DNA from: Bacteroidales bacterium UBA3289
GTDB taxonomy: Bacteria > Bacteroidota > Bacteroidia > Bacteroidales > UBA932
Direction: 5' to 3'
DNA: 26,471 nt
Assembly: GCA_002361625.1 (NCBI GenBank)
Contig: DETL01000009.1
Span: forward strand, 16,560-43,030
How positions within the stretch are numbered: the stretch's first letter is position 1; each line of letters starts with the position of its first letter. This document shows, piece after piece, positions 8,678 to 15,983 of the stretch. The position numbers were made by a program, and so were the translations under genes. The notes beneath the pieces are model-generated. The model was not told the origin of the DNA, made no database searches, and saw nothing but the letters and a program-made list of their open reading frames with translations.

Positions 8678-10065
8678 AAGGAAGGTTTTTCATAGCGGTC
8701 CTCCTGCTGGCGGCCCTTGCGAGCTGCAAACCGGACAATGGGTACCAGTGGAATGACGAGTGGGAGACTCAGGATCCGGACCCGGTGATCCCCGATCCTT
8801 CGGATGAAGGGATCGTGGGAAAGCCGCGCTATGTCTGGATTGACGCCGCCGCCAACTTCGATGACTATGGCAACAGCCGGGAGAATATCCGGATAGACTG
8901 CGAGCGCATTGCCCGGACCGGATTTACCGACATCATCGTGGATGTCCGGCCTACGACCGGCGATGTCCTGTTCAAGTCATCCGTGGCACCGGCCCTGAAA
9001 CGGATCGACCGTTGGAAGGGGAGTACCTATGACTGGGCTGAGCGGACGGCGGATTTCGATTACCTGCAGGCTTTCATCGAGGAAGGCCATGCGGCCGGAC
9101 TCCGGGTCAATGCCGCCATCAACACGCTTGTCGGAGGATATCTCTGCCCTTATGGACTGGGATCCGAAGGAATGGTCTTTTCGGACGATTCCAAGCGGGA
9201 CTGGTGCACGGTGCAGAATCTTTCCTCCGGCTTGACGAGTTGCATGGACGTATCCGATTACGGTCCCCGTTTCCTGAATCCGGCCCATCCGTCCGTACAG
9301 GATTTCGTGGTCACGCTGGTCGGGGAACTGGCTGCCTACAAGGAGTTGGACGGTATCGTCCTGGATCGCTGCCGATACGATGACAGCGGCCTGCAGAGCG
9401 ACTTTTCCGATGACTCCCGGCATGCGTTCGAGAAGTATGCGGGGCAGCGGGTAACGTCCTGGCCTTCTGATATTTTCGCTCCCGGGACCACGACACTGCC
9501 TTCCTCGGTTTCCTCGCTCCAGCGCCAATGGCTCTCTTTTCGCGTGAAAACGATCCATGACCTGGTGGAAAAGGCTTCCATCAAGGCGCACGAGGTGAAT
9601 CCGGATATCCGGTTCGGTGTGTACGTGGGCGCATGGTACTCTACTTACTACACTTCCGGAGTGAATTGGGCGAGCCCCTCTTACAACTGCAGGCAGGAGT
9701 ATCCGTGGGCATCTTCCGAGTATCAGGCTGCCGGTTTTGCCGACCATCTGGATTTTATCTTCCTCGGCGCTTATGCCGGTGTGGACAGCATCCATGGGTC
9801 CTCGGAATGGACGATGGAGGGCTTTTGCCGGTTGGGTGCCAAGCGTCTGAACGGTGCGGCCCCTTACGCCGCAGGCCCGGATATCGGCAACGGCAGCGGC
9901 TTTGAAAACGGCGGGCAGTCCAGCCGGATACCGGATATCGTGTCCACCTGCCTCGGCGCCTCGGACGGACTGTTCATTTTCGACCTTTGCCATATCAAGA
10001 TGTATGATTACTGGTCCTCGTTCAAAAGCGGGATCGATGCATACCTGAAAACTGTAAACAAATAA
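8674..10065 (+). CDS. GHL10-type (YngK-like) glycosyl hydrolase-like lipoprotein, copy A
   Basis: 463 residues; lipoprotein signal LASC (Cys18), then an acidic Pro-rich linker to about residue 50. The rest resembles the glycosyl-hydrolase-like 10 family, a TIM barrel: YVWIDAAANFDDY, DVRPTTGDVLFKSS (90-103), FDYLQAFIEEGHAAGLRVNA, FLNPAHPSVQDF (200-211), DGIVLDRCRYDD (226-237) and FGVYVGAWYSTYY. The Asp residues in the DGIV.DRCRYDD block are likely active-site residues (inference from the family). The GHL10 family includes E. coli DigH (YddW), which cleaves denuded peptidoglycan strands. It overlaps the phosphodiester glycosidase gene by 4 bases. A close paralogue lies at 12037. Substrate unknown. 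Confidence 0.82.
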   Translation: MKGRFFIAVLLLAALASCKPDNGYQWNDEWETQDPDPVIPDPSDEGIVGKPRYVWIDAAANFDDYGNSRENIRIDCERIARTGFTDIIVDVRPTTGDVLFKSSVAPALKRIDRWKGSTYDWAERTADFDYLQAFIEEGHAAGLRVNAAINTLVGGYLCPYGLGSEGMVFSDDSKRDWCTVQNLSSGLTSCMDVSDYGPRFLNPAHPSVQDFVVTLVGELAAYKELDGIVLDRCRYDDSGLQSDFSDDSRHAFEKYAGQRVTSWPSDIFAPGTTTLPSSVSSLQRQWLSFRVKTIHDLVEKASIKAHEVNPDIRFGVYVGAWYSTYYTSGVNWASPSYNCRQEYPWASSEYQAAGFADHLDFIFLGAYAGVDSIHGSSEWTMEGFCRLGAKRLNGAAPYAAGPDIGNGSGFENGGQSSRIPDIVSTCLGASDGLFIFDLCHIKMYDYWSSFKSGIDAYLKTVNK

Positions 10066-10076
10066 CAACCAAGTAT

Positions 10077-11990
10077 ATGAAACAATTTTTCGCAATCCTT
10101 CTGAGTGCAGCCGCCGTGCTGGCCTGCACCAAGACGTCGCAGGAAGCGGCGAAATTGGAAGTGGGAGAGACGGAAATCCTGGTGCCGGCCAAAGCCAATA
10201 TTGCGCTGGTCAACGTTACCTCAAACGGCGACTGGACCACGGAACTCTCCGAGGGATGGGTCGTCCCTGCCACGCGGAAAGGAACGGGCAGCGGTGTGTT
10301 GAAGTTGGCGGTCATGGACAACAAGGACTATTCCGCCCGTGAAGCCGTACTGACGCTGACTTCCGGTACGGTTACAAAGACCGTCCGGATCGTGCAGTCG
10401 CAGTTTGACGGCCTCTTTGTGGACGGGGATGAGGTGGCAGTCCCGTACGAAGGGACGACCATCGAGATTCCGGTCCGGGCCAACGTGTCCTACACGGCGA
10501 CGACCGATGTGGAGTGGATGACGATTATCCGGACCAAGGCCCTGGAAGATGGCATCGTCTCGGTACAGATTCCTCTGAATGTCAAACGGGATGGACGCAG
10601 CGGCCATGTGACCATCTCTGATGGAGGTTCCTTGACCAAAGTCGTAACGGTCAATCAGGGTGCATTCGAACCTTTCTTCAACCTGGTTGACGAGCAGGGA
10701 GTCGGCCTTTGGGGCACGCTGATGGTCCCGAAGGAAGGTATCACCTATACCTTCACCGCGGAAACCAATATGGAATTCTATGCGGAAGCGCCCGACGCTG
10801 ACTGGATTACGGTAACTAAGGAAGGAAACGTGGTCACCGTGACGATTCCCGAGAATGCGGATTCTCCCCGGACGGAATACATCTATATGGGATGCTCCCT
10901 CCAGGGCGAGGATTACAGTGACTACGGCGCCATGATCCAGGTAAAGCAGAAGGGACTGGCCTCCCTGGAACAGACCTGGACGAAGGATTTCTACTGGGCC
11001 ATCTTCCCGAACAGTACCCGCGTTTCGATTGCTACCGCCGGAGATTACCTCGCCATGTACTCGCCCGGTGCGGTCACTCCGGGAATCCATCTGATCAACC
11101 GTTCGAATGGAAATGAGGAGAAGGTGCTGGAGGCGCCCGTTGCCCATGTTACGGGTATTACGAACGATGATGCCGGCCACGTGATCGTGACCACCGGCGG
11201 CAATTTCCCGCTGAAGGAAGACTGGTCGCTGGATGAGGCCGCGCAGATTCCGCTGCAGGTCTATGTCATGAGTGAAGCTGATTTCCTGGACGGGAACTAC
11301 GGGAATCCGATCCTGACCTATCGGGACGGCTTCTATGGATATGGGCTTGACAATGCCCGGGTGACGGGCGATGCGACCGGAGACGCCGTCCTGGCAATGA
11401 CTTCCGGTGCCGCCGGTGGCGGGACCTACTCCGTCGCCTGGGAAATCAAGGGAGGTGCGACGACGGACACCCCGACCGTCAGTGCCGTTTCCCCGTCCTC
11501 CGGCGGAGACCTTTGGGATTCCTTCCATGCCGTGACGCTGGGCTGCGGAACGACCGTGAACAACGGTTTCTATTTCGCCGGTTATGTCGGAGACTATAAT
11601 GTCCATTACAATCCGGCCATGACGGCTGACGGATGGAAGGTTGCCTTCACGACCGGTTATACCTGGGAAGGGGCTGTCAATGCCGGAGACGTCTTCACTT
11701 ATGAAGGCGAAACCTATGCGGCCATTGTCGGCATGAACTATTTCTCCTTCGCCGACTGGGATTATGACGGGGTCGTGGACGGCTACATGCCCGGTAAACT
11801 CTGGATCCTGAAACTCAGTAATCCCGGTGCGCCTGAACTGGCTATCGATCAGGAGTATTATGCCACGGAAGGCAATTGGCAGTATGGCAGCAATACCGAT
11901 GTTCGGGTTGTCGCGGAAGACGGGAAGTTGATGGTGTACCTGATGGATGCCGCCACTTCGTCTTACCGCAAGTTTGAATTGTCCCTATAA
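10077..11990 (+). CDS. Triple-BACON-domain lipoprotein with propeller-like C-terminus
   Basis: 637 residues; lipoprotein signal ending VLAC (Cys17). Three BACON-like Ig domains follow at about 27-106, 110-198 and 200-297; each has the usual patterns (for example NVTSNGDWTTELSEGWV, VEWMTI and ADWITVT) and the repeats end in V.Q. strands such as KVVTVNQG. The C-terminal half (about 300-637) is predicted beta-rich. It aligns by eye with the second half of the DUF5018-type protein at 5940: HLINRSNGNEEKVLEA and VTGITNDDAGHVIVTT match VYVNKLTGVKLGTIAL and AAGITSDEAGNILLSN. BACON domains are found in Bacteroidota glycan or mucin-related surface proteins, so a binding or spacer role on the surface is inferred. 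It starts 11 bases after the GHL10 gene and is followed by a strong hairpin. Confidence 0.82.
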   Translation: MKQFFAILLSAAAVLACTKTSQEAAKLEVGETEILVPAKANIALVNVTSNGDWTTELSEGWVVPATRKGTGSGVLKLAVMDNKDYSAREAVLTLTSGTVTKTVRIVQSQFDGLFVDGDEVAVPYEGTTIEIPVRANVSYTATTDVEWMTIIRTKALEDGIVSVQIPLNVKRDGRSGHVTISDGGSLTKVVTVNQGAFEPFFNLVDEQGVGLWGTLMVPKEGITYTFTAETNMEFYAEAPDADWITVTKEGNVVTVTIPENADSPRTEYIYMGCSLQGEDYSDYGAMIQVKQKGLASLEQTWTKDFYWAIFPNSTRVSIATAGDYLAMYSPGAVTPGIHLINRSNGNEEKVLEAPVAHVTGITNDDAGHVIVTTGGNFPLKEDWSLDEAAQIPLQVYVMSEADFLDGNYGNPILTYRDGFYGYGLDNARVTGDATGDAVLAMTSGAAGGGTYSVAWEIKGGATTDTPTVSAVSPSSGGDLWDSFHAVTLGCGTTVNNGFYFAGYVGDYNVHYNPAMTADGWKVAFTTGYTWEGAVNAGDVFTYEGETYAAIVGMNYFSFADWDYDGVVDGYMPGKLWILKLSNPGAPELAIDQEYYATEGNWQYGSNTDVRVVAEDGKLMVYLMDAATSSYRKFELSL

Positions 11991-11998
11991 ATTGTGAA

Positions 11999-12026
11999 GA
12001 GGCCTTCGGAAAACCCCGAAGGCCTC
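11999..12026 (+). terminator. Hairpin after the BACON gene (terminator or attenuator)
   Basis: An 11-bp perfect stem GAGGCCTTCGG / CCGAAGGCCTC closes the loop AAAACC (12010-12015). It is followed by ATTTCT, a short T-poor tail, so termination may be incomplete. It begins 8 bases after the BACON stop and ends only 10 bases before the ATG of the second GHL10 gene. It therefore also occupies that gene's ribosome-binding region. Confidence 0.75.
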
Positions 12027-12036
12027 ATTTCTAAAA

Positions 12037-13326
12037 ATGAAGACAGGATTCTGGCTCGGGCTCGCGGTCATTTTTCTGACTACAGCCTGTAAGGGAGGGA
12101 TGGAGCAGCCTGTCCGCTTCCTCTGGATCGACGCTTCGGCCAATTTCTCCAGTTATGCGGACGATGCGGATTCCATTGCGACGGACTGCAAGCGCATCGC
12201 CGAGATGGGCTTTACGGACATCGTTGTGGACGTACGGCCCACCTGCGGGGACGTGCTGTTCAAGAGTTCCGTGGCTCCGGCGCTGACAAAGGTTCCGGCC
12301 TGGTTCGGCGGGGAGATCGGCTTGAAGGAGCGGAAGGCGGACTTCGACTATCTCCAGGCCTTCATCGACGCTGGCCATGCGACGGGCCTCAAGGTCCATG
12401 CCGGGGTGAATATGATGGTGGGCGGCTGGCGGATGGGCAGCAACTTCATCACGGGCATGGTGTACGACCATCCGGAGCGGAAGTCGTGGTGCGCCGTGGA
12501 CCTGCTTCCCGACGGAACCTTGGCGAACCAGGCGGACAATTTCTCCGTCCGCGGGGGCTGCTTCCTGGATCCGGCGAATGCCGAGGTGCAGGATTTCCTC
12601 CTGACGATGCTGGGCGAACTGGCCTCCTACAAAGGCCTGGACGGCATTGTCATGGACCGCTGCCGCTATGACGACTATGCGATGGATGCCGGCTATACGG
12701 AAACGGCCCGGGAACAGTTTGCGGCCTATATCGGCCGGGAACCGGAGCGCTGGCCGGTCTTTACGGAACCGGGACACATCTTCCTGGACAAGACGCCGGA
12801 TGCACTGGAAACGGAGTGGCTCACTTTCCGTTGCCAGATCATCCACGATTTCGTGGCACGCTGCGCGGACAAGGTGCATTCCGTCCGGAAGGACCTGCCG
12901 CTGGGCATCTATGTGGGTGCCTGGTTCTCAGAGTATTACCGGAGCGGTGTGAACTGGACGAGCCCGAAGTACGATCTGGCGAAGGAGGAACCCACTTTCA
13001 CCTGGGCGACACCGGCCTATCAGGCGACGGGCCTGGCGGACCTCGTGGACTTCATGCTGCTCGGGACCTATTGTCCGGCGGCCAATGTCCATGGGGATAC
13101 GGAAAAGACCATGGAAGGCTTTGCCCGCCTGGGCCGGAAACGGCTTTGCGGCGACGTGCCTTTCTATGCCGGACCGGATATCGGCAACGAAAAGGGCTTT
13201 GAAAAAGGCGGCCAGGCCACCCTCCTGCCCGAGATCGAAAAGACCGTCCGGGCCGAGGCCGACGGATTTTTCCTCTTCGACCTCTGCCACATCCGGGCTT
13301 TCGATTACTGGGACGTCAGATTTTGA
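12037..13326 (+). CDS. GHL10-type glycosyl hydrolase-like lipoprotein, copy B
   Basis: 429 residues, lipoprotein signal LTTAC (Cys18). It is a clear paralogue of the gene at 8674: DVRPTCGDVLFKSS (65-78), DFDYLQAFIDAGHATGLKV, FLDPANAEVQDF, DGIVMDRCRYDD (202-213), GIYVGAWFSEYYRSGVNW and FDLCHIRAFDYW all have counterparts there. It lacks the acidic linker after the lipid Cys, and it ends about 14 residues earlier than copy A after the shared DYW. The start ATG lies 10 bases after the hairpin at 11999-12026, and no separate promoter is visible, so expression probably depends on read-through. Its last 11 bases overlap the convergent DUF5009 gene. Function as for copy A; substrate unknown. Confidence 0.82.
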   Translation: MKTGFWLGLAVIFLTTACKGGMEQPVRFLWIDASANFSSYADDADSIATDCKRIAEMGFTDIVVDVRPTCGDVLFKSSVAPALTKVPAWFGGEIGLKERKADFDYLQAFIDAGHATGLKVHAGVNMMVGGWRMGSNFITGMVYDHPERKSWCAVDLLPDGTLANQADNFSVRGGCFLDPANAEVQDFLLTMLGELASYKGLDGIVMDRCRYDDYAMDAGYTETAREQFAAYIGREPERWPVFTEPGHIFLDKTPDALETEWLTFRCQIIHDFVARCADKVHSVRKDLPLGIYVGAWFSEYYRSGVNWTSPKYDLAKEEPTFTWATPAYQATGLADLVDFMLLGTYCPAANVHGDTEKTMEGFARLGRKRLCGDVPFYAGPDIGNEKGFEKGGQATLLPEIEKTVRAEADGFFLFDLCHIRAFDYWDVRF

Positions 13327-14482
13327 GTTTGATGCCGGCCTTGGTCAATCCCCAGGCACAGGCGATATAGACGGCCGCCATGAGGGCGCACTTCCCGACG
13401 CCCACCCAGCCGGTCAGCCACTGCGGAATGGTCGGATTGACAAAGATCCACAGCGCAACGAACAGATAGGGAATCATATACACCGTCAGGGTAGCGGTTC
13501 CCGCAGGAACAAGGGGTTTGAACCAGCCGGTCCAGCCCCTTTTTTCCATGTAGCGCAGGAGCGTGTACAGGGCCACGGAAATGGCGCAGACGAAGAGGCA
13601 CCAGGGGAGTGTCCCGAGGTTCTTGGAAATGATCCAGCCGGTGTGGACCGCCATTCCCAGGATGGCCAGGACGGCTGCGGCGGCAATCCCCAGGCCGATC
13701 CGTTGTCCGGAGGGACGGTCGGAAAGTTTCCAGTCCGCGACGGTGAGCAGGACGCCGCCGAGGCCCATGATGGGACCGTAGCACTTGCCCAGCTGGAGCG
13801 CATCGGCAAAATCGGCCAGGATATTGGGGCCGACGAGCTGGCTTCCGTCCCGCATGGGAATGACGGACAGGTTCACCAGGCAGACACCGACCCAGATGAG
13901 CGGAATGATCCACTGTCGTTCCCGGCACAGCAGCCAGACCATGGCGCAGAACAGGTACATCCAGCCGATCTGGCCCAGGATGCCCCACCAGAGGCCCTGG
14001 AAAAGACCTCCGTCCGTGGACCGGAAACAGAGGGCGAGGACGATGAGGAGGATCACGCCGGAAAGCTTGAGCCACCGGGCGGGTTTCCAGTCCTTGGGGT
14101 ACTGGTTCCAGGTAAGGAAGAAGCCCACGACCATCAGGAGGACCCACAGGCCCCGGTTTCCGGTCATCTCCCGCGATTCCTGGTTGCAGATGAACGCGCC
14201 CATCACCAGCAGGGCCAGCGTCCGGCTGAAAATGTGTTTCAGCGTGCTTTCCGTGGAATAGCCCTTCTCCCTGCGGCGTTCCAGCGCGTAGGGAATGGAC
14301 ATGCCCATGGCGAAAAGGAACATGGGGAACACGATGTCGGAAAGGCCCATCCCGTCCTCCATCGTGGCGAAATGCTCCAGCCAGTGGGGAACGTTGAACA
14401 CTTTCCAGAATTCATTGACAAAGACCATCAGGAGCATGGTCAGCCCCCGGAACATGTCGATGGCGAGGTTTCTCTTATTCAT
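13316..14482 (-). CDS. DUF5009 (heparan-glucosaminide N-acetyltransferase-like) membrane protein
   Basis: 388 residues from the ATG at 14482 (MNKRNLAIDMFRG); a longer frame back to 14509 starts inside the upstream gene and adds no sensible sequence. The N-terminal IDMFRGLTMLLMVFVN and DGMGLSDIVFPMFLFAMGMS match the DUF5009/HGSNAT-like acyltransferase family. About ten hydrophobic segments follow, so it is an inner-membrane protein. Human HGSNAT passes acetyl groups across the membrane to glucosamine residues; a similar sugar-acetylating role is possible but unproven. It overlaps the FAD oxidoreductase gene by 8 bases, indicating coupled translation, and is the last gene of the parE operon. 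No terminator can fit because its 3' end overlaps the GHL10 copy B gene. Confidence 0.82.
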   Translation of the reverse strand: MNKRNLAIDMFRGLTMLLMVFVNEFWKVFNVPHWLEHFATMEDGMGLSDIVFPMFLFAMGMSIPYALERRREKGYSTESTLKHIFSRTLALLVMGAFICNQESREMTGNRGLWVLLMVVGFFLTWNQYPKDWKPARWLKLSGVILLIVLALCFRSTDGGLFQGLWWGILGQIGWMYLFCAMVWLLCRERQWIIPLIWVGVCLVNLSVIPMRDGSQLVGPNILADFADALQLGKCYGPIMGLGGVLLTVADWKLSDRPSGQRIGLGIAAAAVLAILGMAVHTGWIISKNLGTLPWCLFVCAISVALYTLLRYMEKRGWTGWFKPLVPAGTATLTVYMIPYLFVALWIFVNPTIPQWLTGWVGVGKCALMAAVYIACAWGLTKAGIKLKI

Positions 14483-15983
14483 CTTCAGGCAGATTGACCC
14501 AGGTTTCATTGGCCCATCCCACGCTGCGTCCGGTGCCCCGGACTTCGCCGCGGACGCCCTTCTCCTGCAGCTGACGGAAGCCGGGGTCGGAGGGCTTGAG
14601 GTCCAGGAAGGGAAGGAGGTAGCAGCCGTGGTCCAGCAGGACGGACTGTACTTCGGAGGCCAGTACTTCGGACGGATGCCGGCCGGTCTTCACGGCGATG
14701 GCCGCCAGGGCGCCCGCAGCCTGTCCCAGGCCCATGACAACGGGCTGGAGACGGGTGCCGCCGTTCATCTCCCACGAGGTGGAGATGGCCTTGTCGGCGA
14801 CCAGGAAGTCCTCTACGTGGACGGGAACGAGGACACCCATCGGCACACTGAAGGAAGGAATTTTCCCGAACCAGAGATGGGAAAGCTCCTCCCGGCGGGG
14901 ATTCTGGATGTGGTGATGGTCCACGGGATAGTCTCCGACGGCGATGGCGCGCGTGTACAGGTCGTAATCATAGGGATGCTTGGCGGCATCGACGGTCATC
15001 GTATCCCTGCCGGCGATCCTCCGCGCTTCCCGGTAGTAGGGATAGAAGGGGAGACCGTCTTCGGTCGGATACACGTCGTCGGCAATTCCCAGGTTCTTGT
15101 ATCCCAGTTCGTGCTGGAGGAAGTAGATGAAGCCCAGCGTGCGGAGTTTCGCCTTCCGCACCACTTCATCCCGGCCTTCCGCATCCATATCCAGGTATTC
15201 CGCGAAATAGTCGTTGGCGAAAATGGGCCAGTTGATCATCAGGTATCCGTCCGGCAGCCGGCCGTACGAGAGCATCATGTCCGGGCTCCAGAGCTGTTGC
15301 CCATAAGGGTTGAATCCGTCCCGGTTGTCCGCTAGAGGATTGTCGCAGCAACTCCGGTACAGGTCGATGTCATAGCCTTCCGGCTCGGGAATGCTTACGT
15401 CGTGATCGTATTCTTTGACGATGGCGACGTAGGTAAGGTCCTGGGCACTGACCCGGTCCTGGAGCTCTTCTGCGCCCACTTTTTCCGCGACGTCACCCAG
15501 TTCGGTCCCGTCGATGAGGACCTTGGTCCGGACGGTGGAACCGTCGGACAGTTTGAGCGTCCATCCGCCGGATCGGTGCTGCACGATATCGGTCGGAACC
15601 GTCCCGAAACGGGTCTGGACACCGGCCTTGTCGGCCATGTTTTTGAAAATCCGGGCACCGACGGCCGGATTGAAGAGGATATTGGATACCCAGCCGGACT
15701 TGAGGGCTTCGTACCCGCCGTAACGGGTGGCCAGCGAATCGGCGAATTCGCCGAAAAGACCGCCGCGCAGCCGGTAATTGCCGTCCACGGCACTGACTCC
15801 GGCGGACGTGAGCATGCCGCCCAGCCAGGGCGTGGACTCGATGACGAGGACCCGGGCGCCGTCCCGGGCCGCTTCCACGGCCGCAGCCGTTCCTCCTGTT
15901 CCGCCTCCGACGACGATGATATCGTAATCGGCCGTGCAGGAAAGTATGAGAAGAGGCAGGACGAGCGTCAGGATTCTTTTCAT
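14475..15983 (-). CDS. FAD-dependent oxidoreductase, predicted lipoprotein
   Basis: 502 residues. A short signal peptide ends LILSC (Cys16), and the Rossmann fold starts almost at once: DYDIIVVGGGTGGTAAAVEA, with the FAD-binding GGGTGG at 26-31 and the ribose-binding acid at the end of VLVIE (Glu49). The motif STPWLGGMLTSAG follows, typical of the FAD_oxidored (PF12831) group. Such proteins are often coded in carbohydrate loci of Bacteroidota; their substrates are mostly unknown. The lipobox implies an envelope location, unusual for a flavoprotein. Its start codon overlaps the acyl-CoA ligase stop (ATGA, 15980-15983), and its tail overlaps the DUF5009 start by 8 bases. Confidence 0.87.
   Translation of the reverse strand: MKRILTLVLPLLILSCTADYDIIVVGGGTGGTAAAVEAARDGARVLVIESTPWLGGMLTSAGVSAVDGNYRLRGGLFGEFADSLATRYGGYEALKSGWVSNILFNPAVGARIFKNMADKAGVQTRFGTVPTDIVQHRSGGWTLKLSDGSTVRTKVLIDGTELGDVAEKVGAEELQDRVSAQDLTYVAIVKEYDHDVSIPEPEGYDIDLYRSCCDNPLADNRDGFNPYGQQLWSPDMMLSYGRLPDGYLMINWPIFANDYFAEYLDMDAEGRDEVVRKAKLRTLGFIYFLQHELGYKNLGIADDVYPTEDGLPFYPYYREARRIAGRDTMTVDAAKHPYDYDLYTRAIAVGDYPVDHHHIQNPRREELSHLWFGKIPSFSVPMGVLVPVHVEDFLVADKAISTSWEMNGGTRLQPVVMGLGQAAGALAAIAVKTGRHPSEVLASEVQSVLLDHGCYLLPFLDLKPSDPGFRQLQEKGVRGEVRGTGRSVGWANETWVNLPEDE

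Noticed and set aside
1..13326. Mobile element or phage origin of the PUL
   Set aside because: No integrase, transposase, tRNA or direct-repeat ends were seen, and base composition looks like that of the neighbouring housekeeping genes.
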